DNA from: G942493375 sp942493375
GTDB taxonomy: Bacteria > Armatimonadota > UBA5829
DNA length: 64,000 nucleotides
Reading direction: 5' to 3'
Assembly (NCBI GenBank): GCA_942493375.1
Contig: OW818698.1
Location: forward strand, 2,480,001-2,544,000
The position numbers and the translations under genes were made by a program. Position 1 is the first letter of the stretch. Each line of letters opens with the position of its first letter. Of this stretch, positions 16,607 to 26,300 are shown piece after piece. The notes under the pieces were generated by a model. It did no database searches. It saw nothing but the letters and a program-made list of their open reading frames with translations, and was not told the origin of the DNA.

Positions 16607-18358
16607 ATGATGGTAAAAATGCTCTGTTTATTGGTCTTATTGCTTGTTGTTATAGCTAGTTATGCTATGGCTGAAGATGGTTTCTTAATAGGTAATTTAA
16701 ATGGACCAGAAGAGTTCACACAGAAGAACTTTGCTCAGATAGCCAAAGATAGCTTCAACATGGTTATTATAGATGCAAAGAGCCCGGAGACGAATATCAA
16801 GGCACTGGATCTTTGCAAGGAAAACGGCCTAAAGGGTATGGTGGCTGACTCCCGTATTCAGCTGATGAAGAGCAATGAAGATGAGTTCGAAGGTGTTTAC
16901 GATCAGATCATTAAGGACTACTCCGGTCATCCTGCGTTCTGGGGATATTTTCTAAAGGATGAACCTGATTCCTCTATGTTTATAAAACTGGGAGATGTGA
17001 ATCGATACCTACTGGGGAAAGATCCAACTCATACCGGCTTCGTTGGTTTATTTCCATCTTCGGCAACTGCTGAACAGCTCGGGAAGCCCAATTACGAGCA
17101 TTATGTTGATGAATATCTGCGCATGATCCGCCCTAAACTCCTTAGCTATGAAAATCCCTCGCTGATCAAGGACGGAGATAGCGGACAGCATTTCCAGAAC
17201 CTTGAAATCATTCGCCGACAGGGAATAAAACACAAGACTCCTTTCAGTTGTACACTCACATCCCTGAATGACCTGCGCTGGCAAATAAATACCGCGCTGG
17301 CATACGGTGCCCGTGGGATAATGTACTCCAAGGTTCTTATAAACAATCTGCAGGACAAACAAGTAACGAAGATAAATGCTGAGCTCAAGCAACTTGGGCC
17401 AGTGTTGATGAACCTCCATTCAGTCGCTGTTTACCACACTGCACCTGTCCCTGAAGGATCGAAAGCACTCCCCATTGATGGATTGATAACTAAAATCAAT
17501 GGTGGAGAGTTTGCCATAGGTCAGTTCAATTCGGAGGACAGTTCGCAGTATGCAATGCTCGTAAACCGGAGTTCGGATAATAATGCAAAGGCCGAAATCC
17601 ACTTCACCCAGGAAGTATATCTGTACCAAGTTGATCCATCTACCGGTAAAGAACGTGCAGTCAGGACGAAAGCTGAATATGGGGCAACTGTATGGAAGAC
17701 TAAGTTCAAACCTGGTGAAAGGCGTCTTATCCGAATCGATCTGAAGCTTGATTTACCTGTAAATAACTGGGAAGACAAACTGGTATTCCGTCCAAGGGTA
17801 ATGCTGAATCCATCCAACCAGTTTGCGAACATAATAACTGATGAAAATGGAACCCAGGTATACAATGAAGGCATGAATATGTTCCTAATTGCTGAGCAGG
17901 TGCAGAAGTATCTACAGCAGGACGGTCGAGTGGATGTGTTCATGACCCGCAGTTCTCAGACCCAGAAGACCACTTTGCAGGAGGAGACTAAACTCACAAG
18001 AAGCTTGAACTGCGACCTGCTGCTGGCGCTGCATTCCGATGCTACCGGAACATCTGAACCAGGGGGAGGGACGTGGACATTCTACTGGGATGATGAGGGA
18101 AAGAAGCTCGGAGACAGTGTAAACTCTCATCTCATAGAGTCAATCCGTTCATACTATCCGGAGGTTTTGAACCGAGGTGTACGCACTCACTGGATCCGGT
18201 TATGGGTAATCCACGAAGCCGGTTGTCCGGCAGCTCTGACAGAGTTTCTGTTTCACTCAAACCCAAAAGAGCGAGAGCTACTCAAAGATTTCAAATGCCA
18301 GGACACAATGGCAAAGGCAGTGGCGCAGGGGATATTGGAGTATTTGGGGTTGAAGTAG
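16607..18358 (+). CDS. Secreted barrel-domain / N-acetylmuramoyl-L-alanine amidase fusion
   Basis: 583-aa exported protein with signal peptide at 1-22 (cleavage after SYAMA). Residues about 25-240 form a glycosidase-like (clan A-style) barrel with the acid/base-like Glu119 in FLKDEP and a GARGIMYSKVL strand, homologous to the proteins at 59709 and 33419. A short beta region follows, then from about residue 395 an Amidase_3 domain of the variant type: PSNQ at 402-405 replaces the PGHGG of classical enzymes, with Glu421, His476 (LHSDA) and Glu546 (LTEFLF) as likely zinc and catalytic residues. Cell-wall or muropeptide cleavage is inferred from the amidase half only. The substrate of the barrel half is unknown. 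Start among three nearby ATGs (16607, 16610, 16619) is unsettled. Confidence 0.8.
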   Translation: MMVKMLCLLVLLLVVIASYAMAEDGFLIGNLNGPEEFTQKNFAQIAKDSFNMVIIDAKSPETNIKALDLCKENGLKGMVADSRIQLMKSNEDEFEGVYDQIIKDYSGHPAFWGYFLKDEPDSSMFIKLGDVNRYLLGKDPTHTGFVGLFPSSATAEQLGKPNYEHYVDEYLRMIRPKLLSYENPSLIKDGDSGQHFQNLEIIRRQGIKHKTPFSCTLTSLNDLRWQINTALAYGARGIMYSKVLINNLQDKQVTKINAELKQLGPVLMNLHSVAVYHTAPVPEGSKALPIDGLITKINGGEFAIGQFNSEDSSQYAMLVNRSSDNNAKAEIHFTQEVYLYQVDPSTGKERAVRTKAEYGATVWKTKFKPGERRLIRIDLKLDLPVNNWEDKLVFRPRVMLNPSNQFANIITDENGTQVYNEGMNMFLIAEQVQKYLQQDGRVDVFMTRSSQTQKTTLQEETKLTRSLNCDLLLALHSDATGTSEPGGGTWTFYWDDEGKKLGDSVNSHLIESIRSYYPEVLNRGVRTHWIRLWVIHEAGCPAALTEFLFHSNPKERELLKDFKCQDTMAKAVAQGILEYLGLK

Positions 18359-18390
18359 GATACCGAGTAGCGATAGCAAAATGGTGTAGT

Positions 18391-18936
18391 TTACGGCTCC
18401 TGTTCGCCACTACGGAATCCTATACGACGTTGCGGAGTTTCCGGTGGAAGCATAAGTTGTCGTATTGCTTCAATTATCTGCCCAATCTTTGCATCATGTT
18501 TATCAGTGCGTGCTTCCAATTCAGCTAGTCTTCGTGACATTTCAATATTATTATTCAGCATTTCCCGGAGCTGAACAAAAGCTCGCACCACATAGACACT
18601 CAGTTGGACAGCCCGTGGAGTATTCAAAACACTCGCTACCATTAATGCACCATGTTCTGTAAATGCATAGGGTAAAGTAGAGGAATACTTCAGTTTCTGT
18701 AGGTGGTCACAAAATGTGACCACCTCAGTCTTTTCACTCTCAGTAAGCTGAAGCACAAAATCACTAGGAAATCTAGTTTGATTGCGTTTCACGGCTTGAT
18801 TAAGTTGTTTGGTACTTACTCCATATAGTCGGGCAAGGTCGCTGTCGATAATAACAGTCAACCCTCGCAACACAAGGATTTCATGTGCAATTGACTCAAT
18901 TGGAACAAGGTTTTGATTGGATTCGGCATCAGCCAT
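18391..18936 (-). CDS. ORF6N-domain DNA-binding protein
   Basis: 181 aa. The N-terminal about 110 residues are a clear ORF6N domain (IDSDLARLYGVSTKQLNQAVKRN, FPSDFVLQL, YAFTEHGALMVASVLNT), found in phage and bacterial regulators together with KilA-N and Bro domains. The rest is helical with coiled-coil character (VVRAFVQLREML to EARTDKHD). ORF6N proteins are common as chromosomal singletons spread by phages. No other phage gene lies nearby, so this is probably a domesticated or relic gene. Convergent with the amidase fusion gene, 32 bp apart. Function in this genome is not known. Confidence 0.85.
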   Translation of the reverse strand: MADAESNQNLVPIESIAHEILVLRGLTVIIDSDLARLYGVSTKQLNQAVKRNQTRFPSDFVLQLTESEKTEVVTFCDHLQKLKYSSTLPYAFTEHGALMVASVLNTPRAVQLSVYVVRAFVQLREMLNNNIEMSRRLAELEARTDKHDAKIGQIIEAIRQLMLPPETPQRRIGFRSGEQEP

Positions 18937-19154
18937 TTACTATTCACCCTTGAGCTTTCCGACTGCTGGTGCAGATAGCATCTATTACGTCAAATATTAC
19001 ACCATTATTAATACAAAACACAACCAATCGATAGCAAGAATATGAGTATCATATTCGTAGGCATTCTGGTTTATACAAAGTCTAAATCTAGAATTGCTAC
19101 AGAATATACAGTATACTAAAGCCACACATTCATTTAGGCATATCAGGAGTAAAA

Positions 19155-20576
19155 ATGTATAGATCCATAGCCGTATATATATCAACAGTGTTGATGTTTG
19201 GAATATGCACATCGGTTTTTTCCGCAGACAACGCAAAAGCGCGGAAATCAATCGACCCGATGTTTGTGGGCAAGTGTACGCAGGTTGACTCAGCTTTTGC
19301 TTATTTTAAGGATAGAAGCCTGGACAGTATTGCAGAAGAACTCAAGGTGAATGGATACACATCAGTAAGTATTACCAGTACCGGCGGCGGTAAGTTCCCT
19401 CTAGCTGATATGCTTAAAAAGTATGGCATACAATCCCGACTTCTGATTGTGCCTATGAACGGGACTTACGATTCCTCATCTCTGCCATCCGGTTGGGAGA
19501 AGTGGCGGATAGTTTGCAGGGATCCGGGATACAAAATATTCGAATACTTCTGTTTGAATGATCCGGATTTCAGGATTTTCATGCAGAAACGACTGGTTGA
19601 CACTCTACTGCAAAACCCGGCATTCGCTGCCATAGACCTGCCGGAACCGCAGATACCATCAATCGGAGGACCGGATGACCCCGGTTACGCTTGTTTCTGT
19701 GACGATTGCAGGCAGAAATTCCTTTCAATGCACCCGGAGGAAACCGACCTCCCGAACTTCACCGATCCATCCTCTCCTAAGTATTGGAAGACTGATGTAT
19801 CGCTCTATAAAAAATGGATAGACTTCCGGGTCAACACTGTCACCGATTTTCTTAACTTCCTGGTAAACGGTCCTGGGGGAATCAGAGGGCTATGTCCAAA
19901 AATCAAGGTCATTACCTGGACTCTCGGGTGCCAGTCCAGAGGCAAGGATGTAGTCAAGGTCGAGAGAGAAAACCAGGGGATGGATGCTGCAGCAGTTGTC
20001 AGCAAAGTAAAACCCTACGCTCATTGCATCCAAACCGATTGGCCGGACTGGAGCCTACCCATCCTCCCTGCAAATCATGTAAAGAACTATGAGCCATATC
20101 TGAAAAGCATAAGAAGTGTAAACAAGAAAATACCAGTCATAATCCAGACTGACAGTGGTTCACTGCCGGCGATGCTCAGGTCGTTCGAATGGCTGGCAGA
20201 ATTCGACAAGATCGCAAAACAGATCGGCTTCACTCAAACCTTCGACTACCAATACCACCTGGCATCCGATTTCTATACCAAAGCACCGCGCCTGGCAACT
20301 GCCAGGCTTTCAAAGTCAACCAAGCAATTGACCCTGGTATTCGATATGTATCTTGACCCCGCCATCGCCAATGACTCAGCTAACTATTCATTATCGCGCG
20401 GAAGAGTTATTAGCGCAAAAGCTGATGGGAACCTGGTGTTACTTGAAGTAGACGGGGCAACTGTAGGACTCAAGGTGACGGTTAACAAAGCAGGAAACAA
20501 TCCGGAGAGGCTGATACATAAGGGGTATGAGCAGAAAATATCTGGACCGGTTACAGTGAAGGCGGGGAGGGAGTAG
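19155..20576 (+). CDS. Secreted glycosidase-like barrel protein
   Basis: 473-aa exported protein with a signal peptide (about 1-23, ending TSVFSA). The body looks like a TIM barrel (DSIAEELKVNGYTSVSIT, AAIDLPEPQIPS, YAHCIQTDWPDW), with the CFCDDCRQKF motif seen in several uncharacterised glycoside-hydrolase-like families. A small beta domain of fibronectin/Ig character closes the C-terminus (YSLSRGRVISAKADGNLVLLEVD). I cannot assign a CAZy family. AGGAG lies six bases before the ATG. Its 3' end overlaps the convergent AbrB-type gene by 26 bp. One of five secreted barrel proteins in this window. Confidence 0.7.
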   Translation: MYRSIAVYISTVLMFGICTSVFSADNAKARKSIDPMFVGKCTQVDSAFAYFKDRSLDSIAEELKVNGYTSVSITSTGGGKFPLADMLKKYGIQSRLLIVPMNGTYDSSSLPSGWEKWRIVCRDPGYKIFEYFCLNDPDFRIFMQKRLVDTLLQNPAFAAIDLPEPQIPSIGGPDDPGYACFCDDCRQKFLSMHPEETDLPNFTDPSSPKYWKTDVSLYKKWIDFRVNTVTDFLNFLVNGPGGIRGLCPKIKVITWTLGCQSRGKDVVKVERENQGMDAAAVVSKVKPYAHCIQTDWPDWSLPILPANHVKNYEPYLKSIRSVNKKIPVIIQTDSGSLPAMLRSFEWLAEFDKIAKQIGFTQTFDYQYHLASDFYTKAPRLATARLSKSTKQLTLVFDMYLDPAIANDSANYSLSRGRVISAKADGNLVLLEVDGATVGLKVTVNKAGNNPERLIHKGYEQKISGPVTVKAGRE

Positions 20577-20802
20577 TATCTGCCAGGTTCTTATATGCCT
20601 TACTAAATTTTTCGTCTGAATGCTTGAGAATACGCTTAAATTTCTCACTGCGCTTGGTATCAGTCACCGGTTCAATAATGAGTTTTTTACCGTCTGTGGA
20701 TATCTCAAGAAGAGTCTCATCTGTAATATTCAACAGATCTAAAACACCTTTATCTATCACAAGAGCCCTGCTGTTCCCACATTTTGTCAGTGTCTTTATC
20801 AT
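20551..20802 (-). CDS. AbrB/MazE/SpoVT-domain DNA-binding protein (antitoxin-like)
   Basis: 83 aa from the ATG at 20802 (an in-frame TTG at 20817 overlaps the GGGGG ribosome site and is rejected). The N-terminal about 50 residues are a swapped-hairpin AbrB fold (KTLTKCGNSRALVIDKGVLDLLNI, LLEISTDGKKLIIEPV); the tail is helical (SEKFKRILKHSDEKFSKAYKNLA) and could bind a toxin, as in MazE or VapB. No toxin gene lies within several hundred bases on either side, so it may be an orphan antitoxin or a free regulator. Two overlapping palindromes directly upstream (20832-20855) suggest autoregulation. Confidence 0.8.
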   Translation of the reverse strand: MIKTLTKCGNSRALVIDKGVLDLLNITDETLLEISTDGKKLIIEPVTDTKRSEKFKRILKHSDEKFSKAYKNLADTTPSPPSL

Positions 20803-20831
20803 TTTACATACCCCCAAACAACATCACTGGT

Positions 20832-20855
20832 AATAACATTGTTATTACATTGTAA
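20832..20855. promoter_or_regulatory. Tandem palindromes upstream of the AbrB-type gene
   Basis: AATAACATTGTTATT (20832-20846) and TTACATTGTAA (20845-20855) are two perfect palindromes sharing two bases, about 30 bp upstream of the start on the minus strand. This is the form of an AbrB/MazE-type dimer operator. Confidence 0.5.
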
Positions 20856-20922
20856 TGCTGTTTTCGGTTTCTGTCAATCTAATTAATAGGTATCTGGGAT
20901 GCCATAGCCATATTTTCTATCA

Positions 20923-23139
20923 TTATTTAGGCGGGAAATTCTCAGGCATCCAGATCGGCAAGTCCTTCACTTCAGTCTTGGCTTGATCGGAGGTTGGGAA
21001 TCCCCAGGTGTCGTAGAACGGGCCCAGGTTTCTACCGACGGCTTTGGAGAAGCGCACTAGCCATTGGTCTCGTTTTTCATCTTCGTTTTTCGGTCTTGAT
21101 TCGCCTGGGAGGGTTCTGTATTCGGCGAAGGTCTTCTTGATCGGTTCCCAACCGAAGTCCTTTACTACCTGTAGATATGGAAGAAGCGCGAGGAATGGGT
21201 CTGCTGTTAATCTTTCATAGCTTACGGGTTTGGAGAAATATGCTGTCATGCGTTTAGTTCGTTCTTCGGGACTAATTGTGCTGTGAGTGTTTACGGTCTG
21301 ACTGCAGACAGTTTCCAGTATATATACAGAAAACAGGTTTTCCGTCACTTCTCCAAAACCGTTGAATGTCCACATGTCGGACTGGTGGTTATGCCCCATC
21401 TCGTGAAAGAATCCCCAGTCACCGTTACGGTCATTAGACATAAGTTTCGGCAGGTCTACTTCAAACTGGGTTACATCCATCCAGGTCATAATCGGGTAAC
21501 CGGAGTGCATATATCCTGCACTGATTTGCCTATCATTACAGTACCTCTCGGGTCTTTCACGGTCACGCGGACGTGCTGCAAGATCTGCACAGGCATCCAT
21601 AACACGGTCCCAGAACTTCATCAGGCTTTCAGGATCGTCCAGTTTTCTTACAACTGAGGAAGGGAGGCTGAAGATAACCTTATTCGTTTCGAGTTCCGCC
21701 CATGGACCGGGCAGGTTGCGTATCCGGGATCTCCAGTCTTCAAGACTGGTCTGGCCAAGCACATATCTGGGAGCTTCGACTGGACCTTTGATACTCACGT
21801 TCTGATTTCCAAGTCCACAATTCTCCGGAACGACTATATAGACTAATCCGCCAAACGGACTTGCAACCTTTGTAGTCATCGATGAGAGCGATCGCTGCAT
21901 GGTTATCGAAGGGAATCTGTGCCAGGAATCAAGGTCCCAGAGTTCATCCGAATGGCAACCGATCCGCACAGACAGTTTCCCTACTGCCTCCCGGGGCACT
22001 GTAACCTCAACTACTCCACCAGCCGGAGCGTACAGACCTGTGCTGTGCCATTCAGCAACACTGGTGTCAATCTCTATGGTTTTCGTAGGCTTTGGGGTAT
22101 CTGCAGTAGGCTGTCCAGGGAAATCAAATGCCGCAGGATGCGCTTTTACTTTGTTCGCAGCCAGGTCTTTCGTCCGCTCATACTGGAGAGCAACCAGTAG
22201 TCTAGCCAATGGCTCTTTATTGGTTACAGGGGTTTTGTCTGTAGGAATAGAGGTTGCAGTCTGCTTCGATATGAGCCTGTTTAGCTTTGGAAGCAGCATT
22301 TTATCATTTGCTGGTAGAGTGCGAAGTGCGCGGCTGAGTGTCTGTGAAGCCTGTTGCAGTTTACCCGAATCAATTGTATCTGGTGCTTTTTGAGCAGATT
22401 CAACCAGATTTAGCGCCATCGTTGCATTGAGCAAGTCCATCGGCTGTTTACCAACTGCAAAACCATCTTTCGTTGTCCGTTCAAAATAGCCATCTGCCCA
22501 CTGTATCCCGGAACCATCCAGAAGCCTGTTTCCAGGATGCTCTTGAATCCGTTTGCCAGGATTCAGTTGTAACCAACCCCAACCAAGCGCCGACACAACC
22601 AACCCTCCGCCATTTTTGATATATCCCCGAACAGTTGCTATCTCCTTGCTAGACATATTCCACGGCACACACACCAGCGCGGAATAGTCTTTGAGTTTTG
22701 AAGTCCAATCCGGGAAATCCACATCCTGCGCGTCTAGACCTTTCGACTTGAGATATACCAGAACTTCCGGGCATCCTCGAACGCCTACTGGCTTCAATGA
22801 CCCACCTGAACTCCATTTGATCGAGTTGATCATCAATTGACCAGTATCGGCGGTATTTAGAGTTTCGGCACCAACGTAACCATCGTGTCCAAACGCAACT
22901 ATTCTGCCCTTGCCAAAATCAGCTGCAGCAACTACCGGTTCGTAAATATCCTTACCGGTCTTGCCTACTACAACAGACCAGGCTTTGTTTCCATACACAC
23001 ATAAAGGCCCTGGAATGCCAGGTGCAGCTATCTCCTTGACACCACTAGTTAATAAAGGCGTGAAATCTGCAGCTGCAGATGCAAATGTCACGCAACTACA
23101 CAAAACAACAATTACAAGTAGTGTTTTTGGAAACAGCAT
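20923..23139 (-). CDS. Secreted M60-family (enhancin-like) metallopeptidase
   Basis: 738-aa exported protein, signal peptide 1-23 (ending FASAA). The N-terminal third resembles a ThuA/glutamine-amidotransferase-like domain (GKGRIVAFGHDGYVG, LVCVPWNMSSKEIATVRGYIKNGGGLVVS). The C-terminal half is a peptidase M60 domain: the zinc motif HEMGH at 579-583 and a downstream GEVTENLF glutamate fit the HExGH(8-28)E signature. M60 enzymes cleave O-glycosylated mucin-like proteins, so it likely acts outside the cell on glycoprotein. GGAGGA lies six bases before the ATG. It stands alone and is divergent from dnaE. Neighbouring secreted glycosidase-like genes support a role in glycan or glycoprotein breakdown. 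Confidence 0.85.
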   Translation of the reverse strand: MLFPKTLLVIVVLCSCVTFASAAADFTPLLTSGVKEIAAPGIPGPLCVYGNKAWSVVVGKTGKDIYEPVVAAADFGKGRIVAFGHDGYVGAETLNTADTGQLMINSIKWSSGGSLKPVGVRGCPEVLVYLKSKGLDAQDVDFPDWTSKLKDYSALVCVPWNMSSKEIATVRGYIKNGGGLVVSALGWGWLQLNPGKRIQEHPGNRLLDGSGIQWADGYFERTTKDGFAVGKQPMDLLNATMALNLVESAQKAPDTIDSGKLQQASQTLSRALRTLPANDKMLLPKLNRLISKQTATSIPTDKTPVTNKEPLARLLVALQYERTKDLAANKVKAHPAAFDFPGQPTADTPKPTKTIEIDTSVAEWHSTGLYAPAGGVVEVTVPREAVGKLSVRIGCHSDELWDLDSWHRFPSITMQRSLSSMTTKVASPFGGLVYIVVPENCGLGNQNVSIKGPVEAPRYVLGQTSLEDWRSRIRNLPGPWAELETNKVIFSLPSSVVRKLDDPESLMKFWDRVMDACADLAARPRDRERPERYCNDRQISAGYMHSGYPIMTWMDVTQFEVDLPKLMSNDRNGDWGFFHEMGHNHQSDMWTFNGFGEVTENLFSVYILETVCSQTVNTHSTISPEERTKRMTAYFSKPVSYERLTADPFLALLPYLQVVKDFGWEPIKKTFAEYRTLPGESRPKNEDEKRDQWLVRFSKAVGRNLGPFYDTWGFPTSDQAKTEVKDLPIWMPENFPPK

Positions 23140-23393
23140 TTGTCTGTCCTCCAGACATATTACTAAGCTATATATAGATTGCTCTAATGCATTCTATAGC
23201 ATTTTTAACATGGCGCACAAATTGAAGAATTTGAACCGCTGTACTACCTATAGAATCTATAGTATTTCCACTACTGGGTAATATATCAACAGCCAAAACC
23301 CTTCACATGAAACGGCTGGAGTGATAGAATTCCATGGGGTGTCCGGACGCCCGTTTCTTTACTCTGGGCTTTTCTTTACCGGACAAGTATTAA

Positions 23394-26300
23394 ATGTCCA
23401 AACGCGAATTTGTTCATCTTCACACTCACTCGGAATTCAGTATCCTTGACGGCGCCAGCCGGATAAACGATATCGTCAAAAAGACCACCGAATTCGGTAT
23501 GCCGGCTGCGGCTATCACCGATCACGGGGTGATGTATGGCAATATCACATTCTATTCGGCGGCTAAGGCAGCGGGACTGTTTCCTATTCTTGGTTGTGAA
23601 GTATATGTTGCTGCCCGGACTAGACATGACCGCGACCCCAAACTCGACCGTGAACAGTACCACCTGGTGCTGCTTGCCGAGAATGAGCACGGTTATAAAA
23701 ACCTGATCAAACTGGTCAGCACAGCTTTCTCCGAAGGTATGTACTACAAACCCCGTGTAGATAAAGAGCTGCTTGCCCAGTATTCCGAAGGCCTCATCGC
23801 GACCTCTGCATGCCTTGGTGGAGAACTACCAGCCCGTGTAATGAGAGATCCTGCCAATCTGGATAGATCGCTGGCAGAGTATTTGGACATATTCGGCAAG
23901 GAAAACTTCTATATCGAGCTGCAGGACCACGGTATACCCGAGCAGAAACCAGTCAATGAAGCACTGATTGTCCTTGCACGGAAAAATGGGATTAATCTCG
24001 TGGCCGCTAATGACAGCCACTACAACACCAGAGCCGATGCCGAAGCGCACGACGCGCTGCTATGCATCCAGACCGGCACTACGCTCGATGATCCCAAGCG
24101 AATGCGTTTTGGTTCCGACCAGTTCTATATCAAGAGCCCGGATGAGATGTATGAGGTGTTTGGCGACGTTCCGGACGCCCTGCAGAACACGCTCGCAGTG
24201 GCCGAACGGTGCAGATACAAGTTTGATTTTGATACTTCCAAGCTTCCTAACCCGGGCATACCGGAGGAGTATCCGGCAAGTGAGTTTATGGAGCTTCAGG
24301 CACGCGAAGGCTTAGCCCGTAAAATGGGCGGCAGCATTCCTCCTGAATACGAAAAACAGCTTGAATACGAATGCGGGATCATCAACGGCTGCGGATTCCC
24401 GATGTATATGCTGATCGTCAAAGACTTTACCGATTTCGCCAGGCGTGAAGGTATCTGCGTGGGGGTCAGAGGATCTGCTGCAGGAAGTATTGTATGCTAT
24501 GGACTCGGTATTACAGATGTTGACCCTATTGACTATGGTCTCACTTTTGAAAGGTTCCTGAATCCTGAACGTGTAGAAATGCCTGACGTCGACCTTGATA
24601 TACAGGACGACCGCCGGGAAGACCTTATCCAGTATGTAGTCCAGAAATACGGACGGGACAGGGTTGGTCAGATAGCTACGTTCGGAAGCATGAAAGCTCG
24701 TGGAGCGGTACGTGACTGTGGTCGTGTATTGGGAATGGACCTGAGCTTTGTAGATAAAGTCAGTAAGATGATCCCCACAATGCCAGTCGGTATTACTATC
24801 GATATGGCTTTGAATGATAATCCGGACTTCTCGAACCTCTATAAGAATGACTCCGAAGCTAAGAAGCTCATAAACATGGCGAAGACTCTTGAGGGTCTGA
24901 ACCGGAGTGTGGGCATTCACGCTGCGGGAGTCTTGATCTCTGAAGACCCGCTAACAGACCATGTGCCTGTCCAACAGGGGAGCAAAGGGGAATTTGTAGC
25001 CCAGTTAGCGAAGAAAGACATTGCTAAAATCGGTCTGTTGAAGATGGACTTCCTGGGACTGGCAAACCTTACGATACTCAATGAAGCTGTTGCTCTGGTC
25101 AAACGCACTCAGGGCATAGACATTGATATGCTGGACCTCGACCTGGAAAACCAGAAAACATTTGAAATGCTGGGAAGAGGAGACACCAGTGGAGTCTTCC
25201 AGTTGGAAAGCCCCGGGATGCGCCGGAATGTTATCGAATTGCAGCCGAACTCAGTCAGAGAAATGGCAGCTATAGTTGCCTTGTACCGACCGGGACCGAT
25301 GGCGTACATACCAAAGTTCGTTAAATCCAAATTCGGCCAGGAACCTATAAAATACCTGCATCCCGATCTTGAACCTATTCTCAGGGAAACCTATGGGGTT
25401 ATCTGCTACCAAGACCAGGTTTTGCGTATAGCCTGTGCTATTGCTGGATTCAGCCTTGGACAAGCGGATATTCTTCGTAAGGCTATGTCCAGTAAAAACC
25501 GCGACGTCATGGAGCAGAAAAAGGACGAGTTTGTTGCCGGTGCTGTTAAAAAGGGAGTTGCCCAGGCAGTTGCTGTAAAAATTTACGAACAGGTAGAACC
25601 GTTCGCAGGATACGCTTTCAACAAAGCACACGCAGTTTGTTATGCTTTCGTAGCTTATAGAACCGCTTACATGAAAGCTAACTACCCGGTTGAATACTAT
25701 TGTGCCCTTCTCTCTGCTAATATGGATGACAAAGAGAAGCTGGCTCTGTATATGGACGACTGCCGCCGACTCGGAGTAAAAGTACTCCCTCCGGATGTAA
25801 ATTACAGCTTCCTGCGCTTTGAGGTTGAAGATAACAACATTCGTTTTGGTCTAGGTGCAATAAAAGGCTGTGGAAGAGCCGTTACTGAGGGAATCGTTGC
25901 AGCGAGAGAAGCCGGAGGACAGTTCACCGACCTGGTAGACTTCTGCCGTAGGACAATGGACCAGGTAACTGTTAATAAAAGCACTGTAGAAGCATTTATC
26001 AAGGTGGGAGCATTCACAAGTTTGCATGAAAACAGAGCCCAGCTGCTGGATATGCTGCCGGATGCATTAAATGTAGCTGCATGTGAGAAAAAGAATCAAA
26101 GCGCTGGTCAGGGTGGGCTCTTTGATGACGACGAAGACGATTCAATGTGCAGCATTGAGATCGGCAACTATTCCCACGTATGTGAATACAATCAGGACCA
26201 GGTCCTGGCGTTTGAAAAAGACCTCGCAGGGATATACTTATCGGGGCACCCATTGGAAAATATGCGGGAAATCCTGCAAAGCAGATGTTCGGCAAACGCC

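Noticed and set aside
17800..17870. Dead amidase domain because the PGHGG zinc-histidine motif is missing
   Set aside because: PSNQ-type replacements are known in a subfamily of these amidases and the other key residues are kept, so inactivity is not concluded.
18391..18936. Prophage around the ORF6N gene
   Set aside because: No other phage gene, attachment site or shift in base composition nearby.
19094..19117. Promoter TTGCTA...TATACT before the gene at 19155
   Set aside because: The spacer is only 12 bp, too short for a sigma70 promoter.
20551..20817. Complete toxin-antitoxin pair
   Set aside because: Only the AbrB-type part is present; no toxin-like frame lies on either side.
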